Translations under genes and position numbers: made by a program
Notes under the pieces: generated by a model
Seen by the model: the letters and a program-made list of their open reading frames with translations, nothing else
What the model was told of the DNA's origin: nothing
Database searches by the model: none
DNA from: an archaeon
Lineage (GTDB): Archaea > Thermoproteota > Nitrososphaeria > Nitrososphaerales > UBA183
Reading direction: 5' to 3'
DNA length: 23,022 bases
Assembly: GCA_021828185.1 (NCBI GenBank)
Contig: JAKASI010000015.1
Coordinates: 1-23,022, forward strand
Shown: in pieces, positions 13,227 to 20,412 of the stretch
How the letters are laid out: every line of letters starts with the position of its first letter
How positions within the stretch are numbered: position 1 is the stretch's first letter

Positions 13227-14195
13227 TCAGGAAGTCCCGAAAGTAAGCCCCAGCTGCTTCACCCATTTCCTGTAGGCTACAGCTATCCTGTCTGATCGGA
13301 GATGGAGTTCTGCCTGCAGATCGAGCGGGAGCCTCTCGGGTCTCTGTGACTCGACCACTGGTATGTCCTGCTCGGTTATCAGACTCTGCGTCCTGACCAT
13401 CTCCTCCTCTGGGATCTCAGTGCCGTAGTTCATCGCAATCCAGAACCAAGCGACAGAGTCGAACTCGCTCAGCGGACAGACGGACGCGAAGATGGAGAAC
13501 CTCCCGGCGAGCGTGTCCTTGGAGAGGTACATGGTGAGCGGCCTGGAGACCTTGTAGGTGTAGTTGACGTCCTTGGCGACGCCTGTCCCGTCCGGGTCGG
13601 GTTGCCAAATCCTCACGTTTCTGGCGACAACGCCTTCTTCCGTCTGCTCCACTTCGTAATCCTGAATCTCCGCGTGGGCTCTTTCTCCCAGGACGCCTTC
13701 GTGGACGAAGGGGAGGTGCGCTACGTCAAGAAAATTTTCCACGGCCCGGGTGCCGCTGGCCCTGTACCGGAACGGCCCGCAGCACACTTTCCTGAAGGAG
13801 GGGTCGCCCCACTCCTCGAACGGCGGCAATTCCTTGGATGGTTCGCCCAGGCAGGCCCACACAAGCCCGTAGCCTTCTCTTGCGTGGTAAGTCTGCACCT
13901 TTGCCTTGGCCGGGGGCTTCTGCTCGGGGTGGGCAGGCATCCTTACACATTCTCCATCGCCGTTGTAGGTCCAGCCGTGGTACGCGCACTCGAGGAGGCC
14001 CTCTCTCAGACGCCCCAGGGAGAGCCTCGTCCCTCTGTGGACGCAGAGGTCCTGCCAGACCCTGACTTCGCCCTTCGCTCTCCATATGACCAGGTCCTCG
14101 CCGAGAAGCCTTGCCGGAAGGACTGATGCCTCTGGTACGTCAGAAGACTTGGCAATGGGGTGCCAGTCGTTCAGAAGTACCGGGTCCTCGATCAT
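13227..14195 (-). CDS. Rieske non-heme iron oxygenase, oxygenase subunit
   Basis: This 322-residue protein starts at ATG 14195. The Rieske centre is CVHRG (C51, H53) and CAYHGW (C70, H73). The mononuclear iron site is NFLDVAHLPFVHEG with H160 and H165, plus a carboxylate further on. This is the VanA/pheophorbide-oxygenase-like branch of ring-hydroxylating or demethylating oxygenases. It should use O2 and electrons from a separate reductase, which is not in the window. It begins 8 bases after the permease stop and is co-transcribed, so the permease probably imports its substrate or a relative. The substrate is unknown. The frame stays open upstream to 14999, but that part overlaps the permease and is not coding. 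Confidence 0.9.
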   Translation of the reverse strand: MIEDPVLLNDWHPIAKSSDVPEASVLPARLLGEDLVIWRAKGEVRVWQDLCVHRGTRLSLGRLREGLLECAYHGWTYNGDGECVRMPAHPEQKPPAKAKVQTYHAREGYGLVWACLGEPSKELPPFEEWGDPSFRKVCCGPFRYRASGTRAVENFLDVAHLPFVHEGVLGERAHAEIQDYEVEQTEEGVVARNVRIWQPDPDGTGVAKDVNYTYKVSRPLTMYLSKDTLAGRFSIFASVCPLSEFDSVAWFWIAMNYGTEIPEEEMVRTQSLITEQDIPVVESQRPERLPLDLQAELHLRSDRIAVAYRKWVKQLGLTFGTS

Positions 14196-14203
14196 GGCGG
14201 GCT

Positions 14204-15832
14204 CTAATCGGGCGGGAGTTCCTTGTAGTTCAGGTCGATGTTCATGCCGCGCTTCTTGTGGTACCATCGCGACACCAGGTAGATGACGGCCCCGGCGATC
14301 AGGGTGGTCACTATGTACGCCTCGTTCAGCCATGCCGGATTGACGGTGAATATGCTGAAGGTTGGGCTCGTCAGATACTGGTAGACGAGGAAGGCAAAGG
14401 CGCCAGCGTCGAGGATGCCGAACACCGCCAGCAGGGTCCGCGCCGTCCCCTTCTCCTTCCTGATCCCGTGGGTGGCAGCGGTCAGACCGACTATCGTGAA
14501 GTAGATCATTGAAGCGATGATTGTGCCGAACAGCGCGAAGAAAGTGCTCGAGAAGTAGGAGGCAAGCGCGATGAGGAGGACGGCCACCACAAGGTCGACC
14601 GCCATGGCCACTACCGGGGAGCCGAACCTCGGGCTCACGTATGACAGCTTGGAGGGGAGGAACCTGTCGAGAGACTGCGCGAGCATGTACCTTGAGAAAA
14701 CGATGACACCGTAGGCGATCACCCCGAACTGCATTAGGATCGAGCCGATGCCGATTATGCCCGCAATCCAGATGTTGCCCGAGACGGCCATCGCCAGCGT
14801 AAAGAAGTTCAGCCCGTCGTTGGCCCAGGCGTGACTGGCGAAGGCGGAGTTGACGAAGGGCATCCCCGCCACCCCATAGAGGACCGCAAGCGCTCCAGTG
14901 AGGAGAACAAAGGCGGTGACGGCCGAGATCGGGACGTTCCACTTCAGGGCCCTCTTGTCCTTGATCTCGGATGCGACTGCGGGAGCCGCGTTCAGCCATG
15001 GGTAGACGAATGCAAAGATCACCGGCATGATGTAGATTGTGTTGCCTAGGTTGATGCCGAACAGACCGCCCGAAGCCACATAGTGGGACGTCAGATACTC
15101 GTAGGTGGAGTTGGCCCCACCGTACTGCAGGTAGGGGGCCGTCCCGTCGATGTATGCCTTGACCCCAGCCTGGCCGGCGTAGAGTAGCTCCGCCATAGAC
15201 AGCAGCAGGGTGAAGACCCCGATTATCGTGAGGATCGATACAAGTCTGTAGCCTGCCTTGGGCTTCCAGATGTTGAGCAGAATCACAGCGGCGAACGGGA
15301 CCGCGCCGACGAGGAACTGGGTGGCTGGGTCTGAGAAGAGGTTGAACCAGTTGAAGTACGGCGGGGCGCCCACCCCAGAGTATCCCCAGTAGGAGAAGGA
15401 CATCGTGAGCCCAGCGCTCCCTACTGTGAAGTCAGTCAGCATGGCCACGAGGGCAAGGAAGGCAAGGGTCTCCATGGTGTAGCCGAAGAAGGACATGGTA
15501 CTGCCGAAGAAGCCCCCGAAGGTCCTGGAAATCCACACGTAGTCTCCGCCGGTGCGCGGGAACCGCCTCGACATCATGGTGTAGACCACGACCTGTGGGA
15601 TTGCAAGAATGAACGCTATAATCGACGCGGCGATCAGATTGAGCCCCGTGACAGAAGGTACGATGAAGAGCGTCGCAGTGGTCGAACCTGCGATCGTCGT
15701 GAGGAGCGGGCCTATCGACATGTTGCTCAGGTTGAGCGCGATGCTGTCGAGGAACGAGACGTTCTTCACGAGGCCCGTGCTTTCCCTTGCGAAGACCGTC
15801 GGGCCCTTGTTCTCTTCCTGAGAACCGCTCAT
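14204..15832 (-). CDS. APC-superfamily amino acid permease
   Basis: This 542-residue polytopic protein starts at ATG 15832 and has about 12 hydrophobic helices. The N-terminal cytoplasmic segment (ESTGLVKNVSFLDSIALNLS) runs into helix 1 (IGPLLTT), followed by RRFPRTGGDYVWISR between helices 2 and 3, a hallmark of amino acid/polyamine/organocation permeases. A conserved-looking segment PWLNAAPAVASEIKD lies mid-protein. The cytoplasmic C-terminus is short and charged. The start is set by a strong TATA box 27 nt upstream; an ATG at 15865 would lie within the box region. It is first in an operon with a Rieske oxygenase. The substrate is probably an amine or amino acid, by family only. Confidence 0.9.
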   Translation of the reverse strand: MSGSQEENKGPTVFARESTGLVKNVSFLDSIALNLSNMSIGPLLTTIAGSTTATLFIVPSVTGLNLIAASIIAFILAIPQVVVYTMMSRRFPRTGGDYVWISRTFGGFFGSTMSFFGYTMETLAFLALVAMLTDFTVGSAGLTMSFSYWGYSGVGAPPYFNWFNLFSDPATQFLVGAVPFAAVILLNIWKPKAGYRLVSILTIIGVFTLLLSMAELLYAGQAGVKAYIDGTAPYLQYGGANSTYEYLTSHYVASGGLFGINLGNTIYIMPVIFAFVYPWLNAAPAVASEIKDKRALKWNVPISAVTAFVLLTGALAVLYGVAGMPFVNSAFASHAWANDGLNFFTLAMAVSGNIWIAGIIGIGSILMQFGVIAYGVIVFSRYMLAQSLDRFLPSKLSYVSPRFGSPVVAMAVDLVVAVLLIALASYFSSTFFALFGTIIASMIYFTIVGLTAATHGIRKEKGTARTLLAVFGILDAGAFAFLVYQYLTSPTFSIFTVNPAWLNEAYIVTTLIAGAVIYLVSRWYHKKRGMNIDLNYKELPPD

Positions 15833-15854
15833 CGTTCTCCGCAAAAAGGATAGC

Positions 15855-15863
15855 GTATATAAC
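15855..15863 (-). promoter_or_regulatory. TATA box, permease-oxygenase operon
   Basis: GTATATAAC on the plus strand (GTTATATAC on the minus strand) is centred 27 nt before the ATG at 15832. It is one of the strongest boxes in the window and indicates a leaderless operon mRNA. Confidence 0.7.
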
Positions 15864-15907
15864 AAGTCTTTAACATGAATCAGTGAATCTTTCTGTTAGC
15901 TGTGAAA

Positions 15908-16075
15908 TCAGTATCCTATTTCCGAGCTCGGACGGAGGTGGCGCAAGGACTTCACCCTCCCGCACCTCTTGCACCTGTAGAGCCCCCTCCCTCGTGGATT
16001 GTAGTCCCTGGTGTCCACTACCGCTTCGTGCTCCGTCCTCGTGCCGCACTTCTCGCACCAGCGATACTCTGCCAA
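15908..16075 (-). CDS. Small zinc-ribbon protein (55 residues)
   Basis: A TTG at 16075 opens a 55-residue frame ending at TGA 15908. Two knuckles, WCEKCG (C7, C10) and YRCKRCGR (C35, C38), are 24 residues apart and would bind one zinc. The rest is basic (many Arg and Lys, for example RHLRP), suggesting nucleic-acid or ribosome contact. No family name can be given with confidence. It is divergent from the DUF131 pair and upstream of the permease promoter. An AT-rich stretch about 30 nt upstream (AAAAAACC on plus) may be its promoter. Cysteine spacing and composition make it a real gene rather than chance. Confidence 0.68.
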   Translation of the reverse strand: MAEYRWCEKCGTRTEHEAVVDTRDYNPRGRGLYRCKRCGRVKSLRHLRPSSEIGY

Positions 16076-16103
16076 GGAACGGGGCCCAGTGGCAACCCCC
16101 TCC

Positions 16104-16119
16104 CGAAAAAACCTTTAGC
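16104..16119. promoter_or_regulatory. AT-rich divergent promoter region
   Basis: The stretch CGAAAAAACCTTTAGC lies about 26-28 nt before the GTG at 16142 (box CCTTTAGC, plus) and about 30 nt before the TTG at 16075 (box TTTTTTCG, minus). It probably serves both directions. Confidence 0.45.
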
Positions 16120-16141
16120 GATATGGGCCTCTGTCCGTTCC

Positions 16142-16372
16142 GTGGCCGACCTGATTTCAGCCGGCCTGGTGCTCGCGCTGGCAGGGATGGGGATGATGGC
16201 GGCGGCGGTCCTCTCTCAGAGCCGCGGGCAGGGGGGCGAAGTGAAAGGGGGCGGAGTAGTGATGATCGGCCCCATCCCAATTGTCTTCGGCTCGGACGCC
16301 AAGTGGGCCAGCGCTGCCATATTCCTCGCAATTGTATTGATCCTCGTTTCCCTGGTGGCGACGGTGATCTAG
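16142..16372 (+). CDS. DUF131-family small membrane protein, copy 1
   Basis: This 76-residue protein starts at GTG 16142. Two membrane helices (about 3-23 and 54-75) flank a loop ending in GGGVVMIGPIPIVFGSD, the signature of archaeal DUF131 (TIGR00304) proteins. The function of the family is unknown. A frame open further upstream would extend it, but those residues overlap the divergent zinc-ribbon gene and its promoter. The stop codon lies one base before the start of copy 2, so the pair is translationally coupled. Confidence 0.85.
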   Translation: MADLISAGLVLALAGMGMMAAAVLSQSRGQGGEVKGGGVVMIGPIPIVFGSDAKWASAAIFLAIVLILVSLVATVI

Positions 16373-16373
16373 G

Positions 16374-16622
16374 GTGGCGCAGAAGCTCTTCGCACTGGGT
16401 CTTCTTGTCTTCCTCGCGGGGCTGGGGCTGGTCTTCGCAGGGACCCTGGGTCAGGGGAACGCTTCCTTCGGGGGCGTTGTCTTCGTTGGTCCGTTCCCCA
16501 TAGTGTTCGGCTCGGGCCCGGGGGGGTGGATACTGGCCCTCGGCTCGGTGGTGATAGGGGCGGTTATGCTCATCATGGTCCTAATCTGGGAGCTGCGGCT
16601 TTCACACGTGAGAGAGGGATAG
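16374..16622 (+). CDS. DUF131-family small membrane protein, copy 2
   Basis: This 82-residue protein starts at GTG 16374, one base after copy 1. It has the same plan: a first helix (about 4-22), a loop with GGVVFVGPFPIVFGSG, and a second helix (about 51-72), then a basic tail (RLSHVREG). It is a clear tandem paralogue of the preceding gene. The two probably form a hetero-oligomer in the membrane, but this is inference; the family has no known activity. Confidence 0.85.
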   Translation: MAQKLFALGLLVFLAGLGLVFAGTLGQGNASFGGVVFVGPFPIVFGSGPGGWILALGSVVIGAVMLIMVLIWELRLSHVREG

Positions 16623-16635
16623 GACCAGGAAAATA

Positions 16636-16643
16636 TTATATAC
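16636..16643 (+). promoter_or_regulatory. TATA box, A-type Fe-S carrier
   Basis: TTATATAC is centred about 27 nt before the ATG at 16667. It is a strong box and picks this ATG over the in-frame ATG at 16646. Confidence 0.65.
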
Positions 16644-16666
16644 GAATGACCCTAACTTGGATTAAG

Positions 16667-17014
16667 ATGCAGAAACTTCAGCCTCTGGTGATGTTCACGC
16701 CGTTGGCCCGGCAGAAGCTCGGGGAGGTCATTGAGCAGGAGAGGGCCGCAACTTCGTTCCTGAAGATAGAGGTCTACCAGGGGGGCGGCTGCGCCTGCAG
16801 CGGGGGGTTCAGATATGCCCTCAGCCTCGAGAAGGCCCCAGGGGAGGCCGACCTCGTTGAGGATGTGAGCGGCCTGAAAGTGATGGCAAACAAGACCGAC
16901 GCCGAGATGATCAGGGGCTCGAAGATAGACTTCGTGGAAGGCCTTCAGAAGACAGGGTTCAAGATTGAGAACCCCAACGTCCATGCTGAGGCATGCGGCT
17001 GCGGCGGTCACTGA
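16667..17014 (+). CDS. HesB/IscA/ErpA-family iron-sulfur carrier
   Basis: This 115-residue protein starts at ATG 16667. It opens with MFTPLARQKLGEVIEQE, as in A-type carriers. The three usual ligand positions are present: C42 in QGGGCACSGGF, and C110 and C112 in EACGCGG. A fourth cysteine, C44, makes the first site a CxC with a small insertion compared with the common GGGCSGFQY pattern. The middle segment KIDFVEGLQKTGFKIENPN is a close family match. It should accept Fe-S clusters and pass them to apo-proteins in the cytosol; the window holds several Fe-S clients (two Rieske proteins). It is monocistronic. The terminal aromatic common in the family is His here. Confidence 0.9.
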   Translation: MQKLQPLVMFTPLARQKLGEVIEQERAATSFLKIEVYQGGGCACSGGFRYALSLEKAPGEADLVEDVSGLKVMANKTDAEMIRGSKIDFVEGLQKTGFKIENPNVHAEACGCGGH

Positions 17015-17029
17015 AAGTTTCGGACAAGA

Positions 17030-17037
17030 ACTTAAGA
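17030..17037 (+). promoter_or_regulatory. TATA-like element, fumarase
   Basis: ACTTAAGA is centred about 28 nt before the TTG at 17062, supporting a leaderless start there. An in-frame stop at 17041-17043 excludes a longer N-terminus. Confidence 0.5.
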
Positions 17038-17061
17038 GCATAAGGCTTCCGCGACTCTGCG

Positions 17062-18387
17062 TTGAAGTACGTGGAAGGCTCGAAGCGGGTCTTTCTCAGT
17101 ACGGGGACCCGTTTTCCAAGGGAGGTAATCTGGGCGGTCGGGGCTGTCAAGCTCTCGGCAGCGAAGGCCAATGTCGAGCTGGGGCTGCTCGACAGGGAAG
17201 TGGGGAAGGCAATCCAAGCAAAAGCGAAGGAACTGATGAACGGCAAGCACGATGACAAGATGGTCGTGGATGTCTTCCAGACCGGGTCCGGGACGGGCCT
17301 TAACATGAACGCCAACGAAGTCATCGCGGAGCTGTCCTCGGAAGTGCTCCGCAGGAAGGTCCACCCCAATGACCACGTCAACATGAGCCAGTCCTCGAAC
17401 GATGTCGGTCCCACCGCAATCCGGGTGGCCGCGGTCGTGGCTGTGGCCGAGAACCTCATCCCCGCCCTTGAGAAGACGCGGTTGAGCCTGTCGGCACTCG
17501 CAAAGAAGACATCCACCGTATACAAGTCAGGAAGGACGCACCTGCGTGACGCGCTCCCGGTGACGATGGGCCAGGAGTTTGGCGCCTACGCAGACGAGTT
17601 CTCAAGGGACGCCGACCTGGTCGAGAAAACGATGAGCTACCTGCTTGAGCTCCCCATAGGAGGCACCGCGGTCGGGACAGGATTGAACTCTGACCCGAAG
17701 TTCGGGGGGATGGTCGCAAGGGAGATTGCAGGTCTCTCGGGCCACAAGTTTGTGAGCGCCAGGAACAAGTTCAGGGCGACGCGGCTCCTTACAGACATGT
17801 CGTCGCTGAGCGGCACAATGAGGACGGTGAGCCTGAGCCTCTATCGGCTGTGCCAGGACCTGAGGCTAATGTTCTCTGGCCCCCTGACTGGGATTGGAGA
17901 GATCGACATCCCGACGCAGGAGGAGGTAGCCGGGAGCAGCATCATGCCGGGGAAGACCAACCCGGTGACGGTCGAAAGCGCGCTCTTGGCCTCGACCGAG
18001 GTGCTTGGGCTCGACAGCGCCAACGCCTTCGCAGCGTCGCTGGGCGAGTTCGAGCTCACCATGGGGGTGCCGCTGATGGGCTACAACCTGGTGCTCCAGG
18101 CGAAGCTGCTCTCAGAAGCGTTGAGCAAGGTCTCTGACCTCGTAATTGATCACATAGTGCCAATCAGGGCCAAAGCACTCGCCTATGCCGAGGCCAGCCC
18201 CGCCCTCATCACGGTCGTCTCGCCCAAGATAGGCTACGACAAGGCAGCGGTGTTAGGCAAAGATATCGCGAGAGGGGTCTCCATCAGGGCTGCGCTCAAG
18301 AAGCTCGGGTATGGGCAGAAGGAGATTGATTCAATCCTCGACATGAGACGCCTGGTCGAGCCAGGAATCCCGTCCAAGAAGGTCTGA
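17062..18387 (+). CDS. fumC: Class II fumarase/aspartase-family lyase with short N-terminus
   Basis: This 441-residue protein starts at TTG 17062. Family motifs are QTGSGTGLNMNANEV (73-87), HVNMSQSSND (105-114), GRTHLRDALPVTMGQE (157-172) with the catalytic-site His, and the signature loop GSSIMPGKTNPV (291-302). These fit FumC-type fumarase, which interconverts fumarate and malate in the TCA or carbon-fixation cycles; aspartase is a closely related alternative. The N-terminus is about 25-30 residues shorter than usual and lacks the VPxxxYYGxQTxR segment. An in-frame stop just upstream rules out extension. The residues that build the composite active site are otherwise present, so activity is likely. 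Confidence 0.88.
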   Translation: MKYVEGSKRVFLSTGTRFPREVIWAVGAVKLSAAKANVELGLLDREVGKAIQAKAKELMNGKHDDKMVVDVFQTGSGTGLNMNANEVIAELSSEVLRRKVHPNDHVNMSQSSNDVGPTAIRVAAVVAVAENLIPALEKTRLSLSALAKKTSTVYKSGRTHLRDALPVTMGQEFGAYADEFSRDADLVEKTMSYLLELPIGGTAVGTGLNSDPKFGGMVAREIAGLSGHKFVSARNKFRATRLLTDMSSLSGTMRTVSLSLYRLCQDLRLMFSGPLTGIGEIDIPTQEEVAGSSIMPGKTNPVTVESALLASTEVLGLDSANAFAASLGEFELTMGVPLMGYNLVLQAKLLSEALSKVSDLVIDHIVPIRAKALAYAEASPALITVVSPKIGYDKAAVLGKDIARGVSIRAALKKLGYGQKEIDSILDMRRLVEPGIPSKKV

Positions 18388-18416
18388 CGCCCGTTTTCGA
18401 CTGAAAACCATGGTAT

Positions 18417-18914
18417 TCATCGCCTGACCCTGACCCCGATCTTTTCCATCAGCTTTCCCAGCTCTGAGTCATCGACCGCGTCCATCCTCAGATACTTCAG
18501 AATCTCATACTCTTCCATGCCGACACGCCTCGCTTCGGCCACGGTGGTCCTATACGCCTCCAGTTCGGTTGGCCTGTCGACATACTCGAACGCCTGGTCA
18601 TAGAGCTCCTTCCCCTCCAGGAACTGCCGCACGTGGACGAGGACGTGTATGACGTCGAGGTAGAGGAAGTCGTTCTTCGCAGCCGCAAGATGTTTCGACC
18701 CGATGCAGATAGTCCCCGTGTCCCTGTCGAGCCAGAGGCCGGAGTCGTTCCGCTCCACTCTGAGCTTGAGGTGGCTCATGATCTTCTTCATCTGCGTCTT
18801 GGAACCGAAGACCTTGAGCAGGGCCGACGAGTACTCGAGCCCGGTGAAAACCTCTGAGAGCTTGTATTCGCCAACGCCGGCGCTCCTCCGGACACGAAAT
18901 GACCTTACCCGCAA
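18417..18914 (-). CDS. Zincin-like protein with degenerate HExxH (HVLVH)
   Basis: This protein has about 165 residues from TTG 18914; TTG 18926 is an equally possible start, and the frame is open to 19007. The C-terminal half reads FLYLDVIHVLVHVRQFLEG, then VDRPTELEAYR. The pattern H-x3-H-V-R-Q followed by E-x2-A-Y is that of metallopeptidase-like (gluzincin-type) helices, but the catalytic Glu of HExxH is Val here (codon GTC). Zinc could still be held by the two His and the downstream Glu, without peptidase chemistry. The N-terminal half (ALLKVFGSKTQMKKIMSHLK) is unassigned. It is convergent with fumarase. The fold assignment is inference from the motif pair. Confidence 0.55.
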   Translation of the reverse strand: MRVRSFRVRRSAGVGEYKLSEVFTGLEYSSALLKVFGSKTQMKKIMSHLKLRVERNDSGLWLDRDTGTICIGSKHLAAAKNDFLYLDVIHVLVHVRQFLEGKELYDQAFEYVDRPTELEAYRTTVAEARRVGMEEYEILKYLRMDAVDDSELGKLMEKIGVRVRR

Positions 18915-18938
18915 ACTGAGACACAAGAGCCTCTGGCC

Positions 18939-18948
18939 AATCAAAAGA
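18939..18948 (-). promoter_or_regulatory. Candidate TATA-like element, zincin-like gene
   Basis: On the minus strand AGTCTTTTGATT contains a weak box centred about 30 nt before TTG 18914. A second candidate (CTTTTTGAGT, 18954-18963) would suit TTG 18926 less exactly. The start therefore stays open. Confidence 0.3.
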
Positions 18949-19038
18949 CTGGAACTCAAAAAGTCGTATTGGCGCGGTGAAGTTTGGTTCACATGAAGCC
19001 GCAGCACGCGGGCTGAAGCCGCCCTCTGGGGATATCCT

Positions 19039-19047
19039 TACGTTATC
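19039..19047 (+). promoter_or_regulatory. Weak promoter candidate, first phosphohexomutase
   Basis: TACGTTATC lies about 34 nt before the ATG at 19077. It is a weaker and slightly more distant box than elsewhere in the window, so the start site is not fixed by it. No clear Shine-Dalgarno site is seen. Confidence 0.3.
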
Positions 19048-19076
19048 CGGGCGCAGGGAGATGAGACTGGGACGAC

Positions 19077-20378
19077 ATGATCGCTTCGCTCAGCGGAATA
19101 CGGGGCGTGTACAACCTGGACCTGACCCCTGTTGAAGCTTCGAAGTTCGTCAGGAACTTCGGGAGGGCGACCGGTTCGAACGAGTTCCTGCTGGCCAGGG
19201 ACTCGCGGACCTCAGGACCGTCGATCAGCAAAGCGGCATCGGCGGGACTGCTGTCGCTGGGGGCCACGGTCTACGACTACGGCATCGTCACCACCCCCGC
19301 CATCTTCAGGGAGAGCAGGACGAGGAGGCTGCCCGCTGTCATGGTGACTGCGTCTCACAACGAGCCAGAGTTCAACGGCCTGAAGTTCATAGTCGACGGT
19401 GCCGGGATCGGGAAGGACCTCTTGGACAAGGTCATTCCGGGTCGGAGGGCCACTCCGGGAGGGTTCGGCAGCGGGACACTGAAGCGGGGACGGCGGCCCG
19501 GCTATGTGGACGACCTCGTGTCAAGGTTCCGTGCCGGTTCCGCCAAGGGAATCAGAGTGGCTGTTGACTTCGGCGGAGGGGCAGCCATTGCGCACGCGGT
19601 TCCCCTTCTTACCCGCATGGGCTGCGAAGTGACGTCCCTTAACGACAGCCTTGGGGTGTTCGCCCGCAGGGTCGACCCTGTAGCCGATGACCTTGTCCTC
19701 CTGCGCCGGACGGTGAAGGAAAAGGGGTGCGACATCGGCCTTGGGTTTGACTGCGACGGAGACAGGCTCGTGATAGTCGACTCCGAAGGGAGGAAGAGGA
19801 CGGGAGACCACATGCTCACTCTGGGTCTGGCGGTGCTGCTCCCACAGACGGGTGAGAAGAAGGTCGTCGTGTCGCTTGACACCACCCAAGCGGTGGACGA
19901 CATGGCCGGGAAGCTAGGCTGTCAGGTGTTCAGGTCCAAGGTGGGGGAAGCCAACGTGGTGGGAGTGATGAGAGAGAAAGGTGCCCGTCTCGGAGGAGAG
20001 GGAAGCAGCGGGGGGATGATCGATGGCGCCTTCAACTACTGCAGGGACTCGATGCTGGCGGCCCTGGCGATAATCCATGGACTGACGGCCCATGGGAGGG
20101 GATTCTACGATTCAGTCCCTGCGTATCATCAGGTCCGTCTGGCGCTTGAGATACCCAAAGCCAAGGCACAGAAAGCGCTAGGGCGCCTCTCAGGTGAGTA
20201 CAAGGGCGGCGACCTTACGGACGGCCTGAGGCTCACGCTCCCGAAGAAGTCGTGGGTGCTGATGAGAACCTCAGGGACGGAGGACGTCGTGCGGGTTTCG
20301 GCGGAGTCGACTTCGTCCCAGAAGGCAGAACAGCTGGCAAGGTCGTTCGCGAAGAAACTGAAGGGGCTGAGCAGGTAG
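19077..20378 (+). CDS. Phosphohexomutase (phosphoglucosamine/phosphomannomutase family), copy 1
   Basis: This 433-residue protein starts at ATG 19077, with the alpha-D-phosphohexomutase domains in order. Domain 1 begins LSGIRGVYN, the phosphoserine loop is TASHNEPEFNG (S93), the metal loop is DCDGDR (225-230), the sugar-binding loop GGEGSSGGMI lies in domain 3, and the phosphate-binding loop RTSGTEDVVRV lies in domain 4. The GGEGxGG form resembles archaeal-type enzymes. It would interconvert 6- and 1-phospho sugars, feeding UDP-GlcNAc or mannosyl donors. Two loop residues differ from the common form: Glu for Pro after SHN, and Cys in the metal loop. ThiL follows 34 bases later on the same strand, probably co-transcribed. 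Confidence 0.88.
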   Translation: MIASLSGIRGVYNLDLTPVEASKFVRNFGRATGSNEFLLARDSRTSGPSISKAASAGLLSLGATVYDYGIVTTPAIFRESRTRRLPAVMVTASHNEPEFNGLKFIVDGAGIGKDLLDKVIPGRRATPGGFGSGTLKRGRRPGYVDDLVSRFRAGSAKGIRVAVDFGGGAAIAHAVPLLTRMGCEVTSLNDSLGVFARRVDPVADDLVLLRRTVKEKGCDIGLGFDCDGDRLVIVDSEGRKRTGDHMLTLGLAVLLPQTGEKKVVVSLDTTQAVDDMAGKLGCQVFRSKVGEANVVGVMREKGARLGGEGSSGGMIDGAFNYCRDSMLAALAIIHGLTAHGRGFYDSVPAYHQVRLALEIPKAKAQKALGRLSGEYKGGDLTDGLRLTLPKKSWVLMRTSGTEDVVRVSAESTSSQKAEQLARSFAKKLKGLSR

Positions 20379-20412
20379 CACGCCGGACGAACTCGAGGTC
20401 ATCTCCTCGATT

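Noticed and set aside
14196..14999. Continuation of the Rieske oxygenase frame far upstream
   Set aside because: It is Arg/Pro-rich, lies wholly inside the permease gene on the same strand, and the family start is the ATG at 14195.
15902..16141. Upstream extension of the first DUF131 protein
   Set aside because: It covers the divergent zinc-ribbon gene and the promoter; DUF131 proteins start at the first helix.
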